A stretch of DNA of 22,120 bases from a bacterium UBP9_UBA1432 (GTDB lineage: Bacteria; Vulcanimicrobiota; Xenobia; Xenobiales; Xenobiaceae), in NCBI GenBank assembly GCA_002329445.1, contig DCTU01000217.1, positions 1 to 22,120 of the forward strand, written 5' to 3'. Positions 14,532 through 21,793 of this stretch are shown here, one piece after another. Below the pieces are notes generated by a model. That model worked only from the letters and a program-made list of their open reading frames with translations, was not told the origin of the DNA and made no database searches. The position numbers were made by a program, and so were the translations under genes. Positions within the stretch are counted from its first letter, which is position 1. Each line of letters opens with the position of its first letter.

Positions 14532-15395
14532 TTGGCAGAACACAATGGCATGGAGAGGCCGTGCCCCCGCTGCGAAGGCTCCGGTCGCTGCGTCGACTGT
14601 TCGGGGACCGGCCAGGCAACCTGCCCGGGATGTCAGGGCCAGGGCAGCCGGACCTCACCGCGCGGGATGGAGTCCACCTGTCGGATCTGCAACGGCCTCA
14701 AGACGATTGCCTGCCCCGTCCAATGCCCATCCTGCAACGGCACGGGGCGAATCAGCGCCAGTTTCCAGAAGGAAATCCAGCAGAAGTACACCGTCAGCTT
14801 CTCCAACTACTCGCCCCTGGCCCACGCGGTGACCGGACTGACCGCGTTGACCGTCGCGGTCTATCTGCTCGCCCCACCGGATTTCTCGTCCTTGCTCCCG
14901 CAACCGCTGCCCACCCTCATCTGGTCGGCCTTGCGCAACCATGCCAATGTCCTGGACACCTTCGAGCTGTGGCGCTTCCTGACGCCGGTCCTGCTGCACG
15001 CCGGTTGGTGGCACCTGTTGGCCAATATGTACTTCCTGGTGAACATGGGCCCGCCCCTGGAGGGCATCCTGGGCACGCGGCGCTTCCTGGCGCTCTATAT
15101 TCTGGCCGCCCTGGGTGGCAACATCCTGTCCTGGGCCTTCAATCCGGTTCCCGGGGTGGGGGCCTCCACGGCGCTCTTTGGAGTCGGAGCCGCCTATGTC
15201 GGGCTGTCCTGGCGCTGGCGTCTGGTCGAGGAAGCCGGCGCACGCCGGATTGGCATTGTCCTGGGCCTCCTGCTGGTGCTGGGTTTCGCCTTGTCCGACG
15301 TGCTTGGAATCCCCCTGGACAACTGGGGGCACCTGGGCGGCGGCCTGGTCGGACTGGCCTTCACCGCCCTGGGCCCCCGCCCTCGCGGGCACTGA
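14532..15395 (+). CDS. Rhomboid-family intramembrane serine protease with N-terminal zinc module
   Basis: Rhomboids cut transmembrane segments within the membrane. The 287-residue product starts with a cysteine-rich region (residues 11-72) of CxxCxGxG-like units (CPRCEGSG, CVDCSGTG, CPGCQGQG, CRICNG, CPSCNGTG), resembling the DnaJ zinc-finger domain. A rhomboid core of about six hydrophobic segments follows. The HxxxN oxyanion pair is H161/N165, the catalytic Ser212 lies in GVGASTALFG, and the catalytic His267 in NWGHLGGG. The usual GxSG is GAST here, with Thr after the Ser. TTG 14532 is chosen because AGGAGG (14522-14527) is 4 nt upstream; ATG 14550 has no site. A substrate-recruiting role for the zinc module is inference. 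Confidence 0.9.
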   Translation: MAEHNGMERPCPRCEGSGRCVDCSGTGQATCPGCQGQGSRTSPRGMESTCRICNGLKTIACPVQCPSCNGTGRISASFQKEIQQKYTVSFSNYSPLAHAVTGLTALTVAVYLLAPPDFSSLLPQPLPTLIWSALRNHANVLDTFELWRFLTPVLLHAGWWHLLANMYFLVNMGPPLEGILGTRRFLALYILAALGGNILSWAFNPVPGVGASTALFGVGAAYVGLSWRWRLVEEAGARRIGIVLGLLLVLGFALSDVLGIPLDNWGHLGGGLVGLAFTALGPRPRGH

Positions 15396-15500
15396 GTCCG
15401 GGAAGGGGGCGCCTTTCCCCGCCTCGAAGCGCATGACAGGCAAGAACCACCGGGGGACAACCACCCAGGGGTGGCCTGCTCCCGGTTGATGGGAGGCATC

Positions 15501-16514
15501 ATGTCCAGAAGAAGACTCCTCATCCTTGGAATGCTGATGGGGCTGCTCCTGGCCGTGGCACCGGCGGGAACCCGGGCCAGCGAGCAGGAAGAGCTGGCCC
15601 AGAACATGCCGGTGGCCATCGTGTCCCAGGTCCTGGGCCAGGCCCAGGTGAAGAACGTCAACGGCGACTGGCGCCCTCTTTACCTGCTGGAGCTCCTCCG
15701 GCCGGAAGACCGGATCCAGACCGAAAACGACGGCAAGGTCGTCGTCCTGTTCTTCTTCGACAACCACCTGGAGGTCCTGGACCCGACCGGCCAGGCCAAG
15801 GTCGCCTTCAAGAATCTTCAGTCCGACGACGGTTCGGTGCGCCGGGCCGAGACCAACCGCCGCAGCCGGGGGCAGATCGAGATCCCCTACATGCTGCTGC
15901 GTCGACTGCGCGTGGCCGACTTCACGCAGGCGGATGAACCCGGGGCCTACGACAAGGAGGAAGTCTTCCTCTCGGCCTGGGTCAAGGCCACCACCTCCCC
16001 CCCGGTCTTCTACTGCAAGGACCTCCAGTTGCCCAGATACCGGTTCCAGTTCTTCAACGAATGGGACGAGTTCCTGTACGAGGGCACTTCCACCGAGCCG
16101 AGATACAAGTTCCCCTACCAGGGCCCGGTCCAGTTGACCCGCAACAGCCTGTACTACTGGCAGGTCCTGGGGCCCGACGACTCGATCGTGGTCCGCAAGT
16201 ACCCCTTCCGCGTCCTGACCCAACCGCTGGCCCTGCTCGTCGAACGCAGCGAAAAGAAGTACGAGGCCCTCAAGAAGGCCAACAGGTCGACCAGCATCGA
16301 CGACACGGACATGTTCCTGCTGTACAACACCCAAGGCCTGGTGGACAAGAACCTTCACCAGTTGCAGGAGATGTCGCGGAAGGACCCGGAGAACCCCCTG
16401 CTCTATCGGGCCCTGGTGCGCGCCTACCTGACCCGAGGTTGCCCGGCCCATGCCCGGGAGGCCCTGAACCGGGAAACCGCCCTGGGTTCCCAGGATCCCA
16501 TCGAGAAGCTCTGA
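15501..16514 (+). CDS. Secreted FecR-like domain protein
   Basis: The 337-residue product has a signal peptide (MSRRRLLILGMLMGLLLAVA, then APAGTRAS). The N-terminal mature part (about 45-110: VSQVLGQAQVKNVNGDW, LLRPEDRIQTENDGKVVVLF, then LEVLDPTGQAKV) resembles the beta-rich FecR domain found in many envelope proteins. The middle is beta-rich and unrecognised, with aromatic repeats (YRFQFFNEWDEFLYEG). The C-terminus (from about 275) is helical and TPR-like, with ENPLLYRALVRAYLTRG. It is probably periplasmic. ATG 15501 is chosen because GGGAGG lies 4 nt upstream. It sits 105 nt after the rhomboid gene and 10 nt before the next gene, so it is co-transcribed with at least the latter. Confidence 0.75.
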   Translation: MSRRRLLILGMLMGLLLAVAPAGTRASEQEELAQNMPVAIVSQVLGQAQVKNVNGDWRPLYLLELLRPEDRIQTENDGKVVVLFFFDNHLEVLDPTGQAKVAFKNLQSDDGSVRRAETNRRSRGQIEIPYMLLRRLRVADFTQADEPGAYDKEEVFLSAWVKATTSPPVFYCKDLQLPRYRFQFFNEWDEFLYEGTSTEPRYKFPYQGPVQLTRNSLYYWQVLGPDDSIVVRKYPFRVLTQPLALLVERSEKKYEALKKANRSTSIDDTDMFLLYNTQGLVDKNLHQLQEMSRKDPENPLLYRALVRAYLTRGCPAHAREALNRETALGSQDPIEKL

Positions 16515-16524
16515 GAGGACCGAG

Positions 16525-16971
16525 ATGACCGACCCCACCCCGAACCACGAGAAAGCCCGGAAGCGAATCCTGGATTTCCTCCAGCGCGTCGACCGCCTGG
16601 ATGAACCCGGGGCCATCCTGGGTGGGGACGGTCTTCCCGAGACCACCGTCTTCGAGTGCGTGGCCCAGACCTGGCCGGGTCGGCAGGTGGTCCATCTCGA
16701 CTCCTCCTTCCCGTTGGAGCCCGAGAAGATCCGACGCTCGATCCAGGACTCGTTTGCCCCCGGCCGGGTCCTCCTGATGACGCTGACCCGCCGGGCCGGC
16801 CGAGACCTGTTCCGCTTCCTCGAGCAACTCCTCGTAGAAGGCACCTTGGAAGTCCAGGTCGGGCACGAGTGGACCCGGGTGTCCCCCCCTGAACACTGGC
16901 GCCTGGTCATCCACTCGCGGCCGGGGCGCTTTCCCTTGGATGAAGCGGTGAGCTCGCGACTCGCGCTGTAG
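16525..16971 (+). CDS. Small protein resembling a degenerate AAA+ domain
   Basis: I do not recognise a named family. The 148-residue product has no signal peptide. Its layout follows the first half of an AAA+ module: GAILGGDGLPETT (29-41) sits where a P-loop would be, with Glu in place of the invariant Lys. PGRVLLMTLTRRAGRDLFRFL (about 79-99) sits where Walker B and the following helix would be, without the acidic pair. PPEHWRLVIHSRPGRFPLDEAVSSRL (121-146) resembles the sensor/arginine-finger stretch of MoxR-type ATPases. It should not bind ATP normally. The ATG follows GAGAGGA, 10 nt after the FecR-like gene. A regulatory role towards the AAA+/VWA genes next door is speculation. Confidence 0.6.
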   Translation: MTDPTPNHEKARKRILDFLQRVDRLDEPGAILGGDGLPETTVFECVAQTWPGRQVVHLDSSFPLEPEKIRRSIQDSFAPGRVLLMTLTRRAGRDLFRFLEQLLVEGTLEVQVGHEWTRVSPPEHWRLVIHSRPGRFPLDEAVSSRLAL

Positions 16972-16986
16972 TCCGCAGGCTGCCCC

Positions 16987-17025
16987 CATGTGAGAAGGTG
17001 CGCCGGGGGCGCACCTTCTCACATG
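16987..17025. terminator. Perfect 18-bp inverted repeat between convergent genes
   Basis: The arms at 16987-17004 (catgtgagaaggtgcgcc) and 17008-17025 are exact reverse complements around a 3-nt ggg loop. It lies between the stops of two convergent genes (16971 and 17075), where a two-way terminator is expected. Neither side has a T tract, so it may act through Rho, protect RNA 3' ends, or be a copy of a dispersed palindrome. No second copy was seen in this window. Confidence 0.65.
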
Positions 17026-17074
17026 AAGCGGGCCTCTGCTCCCCGGCGGGCCTGGCCCGGGAGGAGCGTTGGCT

Positions 17075-19342
17075 TCAGGACTCGATCTGCTCGCGCAGGA
17101 CCTCGGCCAGACGCGACGGGAGCTTGGAGACCCGATCGACCAGGACGGCCTCCGGGTAGACGTTCTCGACGTGCTCCATCCCCGAGTCGATCCCGACCCC
17201 GATGGCGTTGATCCCCAACTCCTTGGCTCGGGCCAGTTCGGCCTTGAGCTCGTCTTCCTTGCCCTGGCCGTCGGTGATCACGATCATGATCTTGCGCTTG
17301 TCCGGGTCGCCCTTCCGGAGCATCTCGATGGCCGACTTGACGGCGTCCGAATCGTTGGTCCCGGCCGAAGGGCTACTCTCGATATCGGCCAGCATGGAGT
17401 TCCGGGAATCCAGGGTGAACTTCTCGGAGAGATCCTTGTGAACCTTGGGGGTGTCGGAGAAGCCGAGCAGACCGAAGCCGATGTCCAACTGGTCCAACGC
17501 CTCGACAGCCAGGACCAGGGCCTGGACGGCGTTGCGCCACTTGTTGTCGCCCTTCATGGAGCCCGACTCGTCCAGCACGAACACGAACTCATAGCCGCGC
17601 TCGGTGGGGTTGTTCCGCCGCAACCAGATGTTGGGGTCGAACTCACCCGTCCGCTCGTATCGGGCCTCCGCCTGCATCGCCGAGCGCATGTCCAGCTTGC
17701 GTCCCGAGGCGAAGGTCTGCCGCTGGAACTTGGGCCGGGTGTTCTCGGCCAGGAAGTTCTTCAACTCACCCGCCAGCTCGTCGGCGTAGGGGGCCACCGG
17801 ACCGTGGTAGCGATCGTAGTCGGACTTCAAGCCCTCGTACATCGACTCCATTTCCTGCTTCATGCGGATCAGGTCTTCCAGATCCGGCAGGTCGATCTCC
17901 GAGGTCCCCCTTCCATCCGGGTTCCCGCTCTGGTCGCCAGGCTGGCTGGGATCACCTCCGGCCTGGTTGCCCGACGGGGCCTGGTTGCCGGACTGGCCCT
18001 GGTTGGCCTGATTGCCCGGCTGAGCCTGGTCGCCCTGGCCGGGCTGGGAAGGCTGTTGCCCCTGCTGACCCTGGCCAGGCTTCTGGCCCGACTGAGCCTC
18101 GCCTCCACGCTTGAGGTCCCCCTGCCGGGACTCCAGCTTGTCATTGAGCTCGCGGTCCATCTCGCCGAGCACCTTCTCGGCCAGTTCGCGGGCCTCTTCC
18201 GGGGTGAGGTCGGGCATGTCCTGCGGACTGCCAGATCCCGACTGACCGGTCTGTCCGGACTGCCCCGACTGACCGGATTGCCCCGATTGCCCCGATTGCC
18301 CCGACTGACCCGACTGACCGGTCTGTCCGGTCTGTCCGGACTGTCCCGACTGACCGGATTGCCCCGACTGACCCTGAAGGGCCTGCGAGAGGTTGTCGAT
18401 GTCGTCCTGGATCAGCTCTTTGTAGACCGGCCAGATCTTGTTCTTGACGATGTCGTAGGACTGCTGCGCCTGCTGATCCACCTCCGACGGGGCCAGATCG
18501 GTCTTCAGGACGTCGCGCTTGAGGCGGATCGCCTCGCGATAGTCAGCCTGGGTCTGATCCAAGGCCTGATGGACCTGGGGGTCGACGATGTCGGGGTCGC
18601 GCTGGCCATTGGTGTACCAGTCGTAGATGACCCCGAAGCCGAACTGCATGTGCTTGGGCTGCCGCATGCCCGACTTCTCGATCACGCGCCGGGCCTGGTC
18701 CGGGGTGATCCGGCCCTGGGAGGCCTCGACCAGCCTCTGGGCCATCTGCTCGCGCATCTCCGAGCGGCCTTTGAACAGGTCCTCATCGTAGATGACCTTG
18801 AAGTAGTCCTTGGCCCCGGCATAGCGCGAGATCGTGATGTTGTTGACCCGGGGGTCCTCGACGGCGTTGTTCAGGAAGAGGAAGGGCTCGTGGCCCATCA
18901 TCTCCTTCTCCACCAGCCAACGAGAATACAGGCGATGGGAACCTTCGTGGAGCACGACTCCGATCCCGTAGTCGGCCGGCTTGCCCTGAAGATCCTCCAA
19001 GCGGTAGGTGATCGTGTTGCTGGTGAAGTCGTAGGCCCAGCCGGCCCCCTCCTTCACCTGCATCTTGAAGTCGCCGCCCACCGAGCGGCCGATCGACTCG
19101 ATCCGATGCAGGCGCTGGCGCAGTTCGCGCTCAAGAGCCTTGTCGCGGGTGTGGTCTGAGGACGGGGGCGCCTGGGCCGCCGCACCCGCCGACGCCGGAG
19201 GCGGGGCGGTCCTGGCCAGCCGGCTTTCCCCCCCCAGCTCCACGCGGTCCTGGGGAGGGGCCTGATCTGGGCCCTGGGCCTTGGACAAGGCCGCTCGGCG
19301 CACCTCGACGGGCGCCAGGTCCACTCGGCGGATCTCAGTCAT
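17075..19342 (-). CDS. HExxH region plus VWA (MIDAS) domain protein
   Basis: The 755-residue product has a disordered N-terminus (1-65) with QDRVEL at 31-36. A metallopeptidase-like region has HEGSH at 132-136 and NAVEDPRVNN at 159-168, whose Glu162 suits a third zinc ligand; this pair recurs in VWA proteins of the CobT/NorD type. A helical segment follows, then 15 GQS/GQT triplets (324-368), an acidic helix, a Gln/Gly/Asn/Pro-rich linker (about 415-480) and a C-terminal VWA domain (from about 583). The MIDAS is complete: DESGS at 591-595, Thr662 and Asp691. No signal peptide is seen. It follows the tandem AAA+ gene by 72 nt on the same strand; MoxR-type ATPases commonly work with VWA partners in protein or cofactor assembly. 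ATG 19342 has AGGAG 9 nt upstream. Confidence 0.88.
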   Translation of the reverse strand: MTEIRRVDLAPVEVRRAALSKAQGPDQAPPQDRVELGGESRLARTAPPPASAGAAAQAPPSSDHTRDKALERELRQRLHRIESIGRSVGGDFKMQVKEGAGWAYDFTSNTITYRLEDLQGKPADYGIGVVLHEGSHRLYSRWLVEKEMMGHEPFLFLNNAVEDPRVNNITISRYAGAKDYFKVIYDEDLFKGRSEMREQMAQRLVEASQGRITPDQARRVIEKSGMRQPKHMQFGFGVIYDWYTNGQRDPDIVDPQVHQALDQTQADYREAIRLKRDVLKTDLAPSEVDQQAQQSYDIVKNKIWPVYKELIQDDIDNLSQALQGQSGQSGQSGQSGQTGQTGQSGQSGQSGQSGQSGQSGQSGQTGQSGSGSPQDMPDLTPEEARELAEKVLGEMDRELNDKLESRQGDLKRGGEAQSGQKPGQGQQGQQPSQPGQGDQAQPGNQANQGQSGNQAPSGNQAGGDPSQPGDQSGNPDGRGTSEIDLPDLEDLIRMKQEMESMYEGLKSDYDRYHGPVAPYADELAGELKNFLAENTRPKFQRQTFASGRKLDMRSAMQAEARYERTGEFDPNIWLRRNNPTERGYEFVFVLDESGSMKGDNKWRNAVQALVLAVEALDQLDIGFGLLGFSDTPKVHKDLSEKFTLDSRNSMLADIESSPSAGTNDSDAVKSAIEMLRKGDPDKRKIMIVITDGQGKEDELKAELARAKELGINAIGVGIDSGMEHVENVYPEAVLVDRVSKLPSRLAEVLREQIES
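18239..18373 (-). repeat. 9-bp coding tandem repeat, 15 units (GQS/GQT)
   Basis: Fifteen in-frame 9-bp units encode Gly-Gln-Ser, three of them Gly-Gln-Thr. Variants of the unit (cgactgacc, cggattgcc, cggtctgtc on the plus strand) are interleaved, suggesting growth by block duplication. The product is a flexible hydrophilic linker, and unit number could vary by slippage. Confidence 0.9.
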
Positions 19343-19388
19343 CGTTGGAGGCTCCTTGTTTGACCATCCGAAAAAACACCACCCGGCG

Positions 19389-19404
19389 CGGGGACCCTGC
19401 CCCG
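19389..19404 (-). terminator. Weak hairpin between the AAA+ and VWA genes
   Basis: cgggg/ccccg (19389-19393 with 19400-19404) closes a 6-nt loop 10 nt after the AAA+ stop. A T6 run on the minus strand (19371-19376) follows 12 nt later. It could attenuate read-through into the VWA gene; the gap to the T run makes it a poor terminator. Confidence 0.25.
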
Positions 19405-19414
19405 ACCAACGGGC

Positions 19415-21625
19415 TCAGAGCTGCTCGGCGAACGACCGGGCCAGCGCCTCGACGTTCTTGCGCTCCTCCTCGTCGCTGATGGCGTCCATGTAGACATGCA
19501 TGGCCCCGTCCACGAAGGTCTGCTTGTTGTCGGCGGCCTCGGGACCAAAGACCTTCATGAACTTCGAGAAGGCCTTCAGGTCGCGCAGGGTGTAGACGAA
19601 GCCGTCCTTGCGGGCAGAGGCCAGATCGCCACTTTCGACCTTCGAGCGGATGTCGTAATGGAACTTGACCATCTGCTCGGCGATCTTGTCGCCGCCCTCG
19701 ACCTTCTTCATCCAGCCGGCCACGATGGTCGTCGTCTCGCCGACATCGGTCAGTTCGGGGAACCACTGCTCGGTGAAGCGGTTGCGCATGGCCAGGGAGA
19801 GGTCGCGCCGCCCCGCATACTGGGACGTGGCCGGGTTCATGGTGGCGAAGACCCGGAAATCCGGGTGGGCCTCGACCTTCTCGCCGTCGTGCTCGGTCAG
19901 CACGATGGCCCGATCGTCGTCCAGAAGCGAGTTGAGACGCTCGAGGATGGAAGGCTCGGCCAGGTTGATCTCGTCGAGGACCACCCAGTCGCCGTTCTTC
20001 ATGGCGGTGATCAGGGTGCCATCCCGCCAGGCGTATTCGCCCGGTTTGGGCCTGCCAGTGGCCGGATCCGTGGCCGGGACGTAGCCACCGATCAGTTCGG
20101 AGGTGTCGGTCTGAAGGCTGAGGTTGAAGCGATGCAGGTTCCGGTTGTCCAGGTGGGCCAGATAGCGCACGTACGAGGTCTTGCCGGAGGCCGTCGGGCC
20201 GACCAGCAGCACCGGCTCGTCCAAGGCCGCCGACTTGGCCAGGCGCGTCAGCTTCTGGACCGTGGAGGGGGTATTGAACAGGCGAGCCGACTCGTCAGGG
20301 ACCAGCGTTCCCCCCTCGCCCTTGTCCAGGACCGCCTCGCCGATGCGCACCTGTTGGGGCTGTTCCTCGACGGTGATGTCGAGATCGCGGGTCGGGGGCT
20401 CGTTGGCCTTGCCAAACGTCAAGGCCAGGACGTCGTCCACCACCTTGCGGTCGTCGTCGTTGATGAAGCGAGCCTGATAGACCTCTCGAGCCTCCTTCCA
20501 GAGGATCTGTTCGGTGCTCAAGCCGGAGGTGGCGAACTTCTCGACGCGCTTGTTCCACTTCAGGACATCCCGCAGCGTGAAGGGGTACGGTCCCCCCTTC
20601 TTGCCGATCTGGCGGTGCTCAGACATGTCCGCCATCTGCTTGTGGAACATGACCATCTGCAGGATGGTCTTCTCGGGCAGTTTGGACTTGGCCTGGATGA
20701 TCTCGACCATCTCCTCAGGCTTCATGCCCTCGACCCAGGTCTTGTGGAAGCGATTCATCATGGCCGCAGAGAGGTCTTTGCGTCCGGCGTAGGAGGCCGG
20801 GTTCATGGTTGCAAAGATGCGGGTGTTCTCGTCGGCCCGAACGATTTCGGGTCCTTTCTCGCCGGCACCCTTCTCGGTCAACACCAGGAAACGGTCGTCG
20901 TCCAGAAGCGAGTTGAGCCGCTCGAGGATGGCCGGTTCGGCCAGGTTGATCTCGTCGAAGAGGATCCACTGGCCTTGCTTGAGGGCCTCGACCACCACGC
21001 CGTCGTGCCACTCCGGGCGGCCATCCTTCCCGGGCTTGTAGCCCCCCACGATCTCGACCACATCGGTCATGTCGTTGAGGTTGATCCGGCGCAGCTCGTT
21101 GTTGGTCAGATGGGCCAGATACTTGACCAGTGAGGTCTTGCCTGCACCGGTGGGACCGGTCATGAGGACGTTCTCATTGAGCTTGACGGAACGCGCCAGC
21201 TTCTCGAGATTCTTGACCGTCGTCGGGGTGTGGATCAGCCTGGACCTCTCGTCGGGGACCCAGGAGTGGGTCTTGGGGGCGGATGGAGCCTCCTGGGCCG
21301 CGGCCGAGGTGGCCGGAGCCACGGGGACGCTGGGCTCATCCACCGGCTGGGCCGGAGGCTCTTCCTGGAAGAGGGTCTCGGGGACTCCCTGCGCGGCAGG
21401 CGGGGCCGCAGCGGGAGCGGGAACACCCGCCGGTGCCGCAGGCGGACCAGCCGGGGCCGTCGCCGGCGTGGCGGCTGCCGCAGGACTGATGTGACCGGCA
21501 GCGGGGTTCAACTGGACCGAGTCCTGGGCGCGGGGAACCGACATTCCGGGTTCCGAGGCTGCCCGGCGGGCGCCGGGAAGAGGCGTCTGCGTGCTCTGGC
21601 CGGGCTGAACCTTGATGCTGTCCAT
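19415..21625 (-). CDS. Tandem AAA+ ATPase, MoxR/midasin-like
   Basis: The 736-residue product has a disordered Ala/Pro-rich N-terminus (1-118) with QDSVQL at 34-39, then two AAA+ modules. Module 1: Walker A GPTGAGKTS (157-165), Walker B ILFDEINLAEP (221-231), sensor 1 FATMNPASYAGR. Module 2: Walker A GPTASGKTS (476-484), Walker B VVLDEINLAEP (548-558), sensor 1 FATMNPATSQYAGR. Each is preceded by a matching VPDE..R/ARL..TP.TV segment, showing an internal duplication. DEINLAEP followed by RLNSLLDD is typical of the MoxR/dynein/midasin branch, whose members remodel protein complexes with VWA partners. ATG 21625 follows GGGAGG at 6 nt; an in-frame ATG at 21664 lacks a site. Both modules look catalytically complete. 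Confidence 0.9.
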   Translation of the reverse strand: MDSIKVQPGQSTQTPLPGARRAASEPGMSVPRAQDSVQLNPAAGHISPAAAATPATAPAGPPAAPAGVPAPAAAPPAAQGVPETLFQEEPPAQPVDEPSVPVAPATSAAAQEAPSAPKTHSWVPDERSRLIHTPTTVKNLEKLARSVKLNENVLMTGPTGAGKTSLVKYLAHLTNNELRRINLNDMTDVVEIVGGYKPGKDGRPEWHDGVVVEALKQGQWILFDEINLAEPAILERLNSLLDDDRFLVLTEKGAGEKGPEIVRADENTRIFATMNPASYAGRKDLSAAMMNRFHKTWVEGMKPEEMVEIIQAKSKLPEKTILQMVMFHKQMADMSEHRQIGKKGGPYPFTLRDVLKWNKRVEKFATSGLSTEQILWKEAREVYQARFINDDDRKVVDDVLALTFGKANEPPTRDLDITVEEQPQQVRIGEAVLDKGEGGTLVPDESARLFNTPSTVQKLTRLAKSAALDEPVLLVGPTASGKTSYVRYLAHLDNRNLHRFNLSLQTDTSELIGGYVPATDPATGRPKPGEYAWRDGTLITAMKNGDWVVLDEINLAEPSILERLNSLLDDDRAIVLTEHDGEKVEAHPDFRVFATMNPATSQYAGRRDLSLAMRNRFTEQWFPELTDVGETTTIVAGWMKKVEGGDKIAEQMVKFHYDIRSKVESGDLASARKDGFVYTLRDLKAFSKFMKVFGPEAADNKQTFVDGAMHVYMDAISDEEERKNVEALARSFAEQL

Positions 21626-21720
21626 GTGAGTCCTCCCTGGAAAACCTGCCGGGAACCGCATCACCCTGTTCAGGAAATGCCAAGTCGCACCGGCATGGCG
21701 GGGCCTGTTTGATCCTTCTC

Positions 21721-21751
21721 AAGATAGCCTTCCCGCGTCCCGAGCGTCCAA
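21721..21751 (-). promoter_or_regulatory. Weak promoter candidate for the AAA+/VWA genes
   Basis: On the minus strand, TTGGAC (complement of 21746-21751) and TATCTT (complement of 21721-21726) are 19 bp apart. The spacing is long and both boxes are imperfect. It lies about 95 bp upstream of the AAA+ start, in the only gap that could hold its promoter. Confidence 0.25.
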
Positions 21752-21793
21752 TGCCAGGATGCTAACATCCCGACACGTCAGGAGTTCCCCGGG

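Noticed and set aside
15396..15500. Terminator between the rhomboid and FecR-like genes
   Set aside because: Only imperfect short stems (gggaagg/cctttccc and ccacc/ggtgg) with no T tract; not convincing.
18239..18373. Regular repeats that could suggest a CRISPR array
   Set aside because: The unit is 9 bp, has no spacers, is in frame and encodes GQS/GQT.
17069..19159. 696-residue plus-strand open frame opposite the VWA gene
   Set aside because: It is rich in simple Leu/Gly/Val-type repeats that mirror the GQS repeat, has no family motifs, and the minus-strand frame has a complete MIDAS and HExxH.
19496..21133. 545-residue plus-strand open frame opposite the AAA+ gene
   Set aside because: No domain is visible, while the minus strand carries two full AAA+ modules; this is a GC-driven antisense frame.
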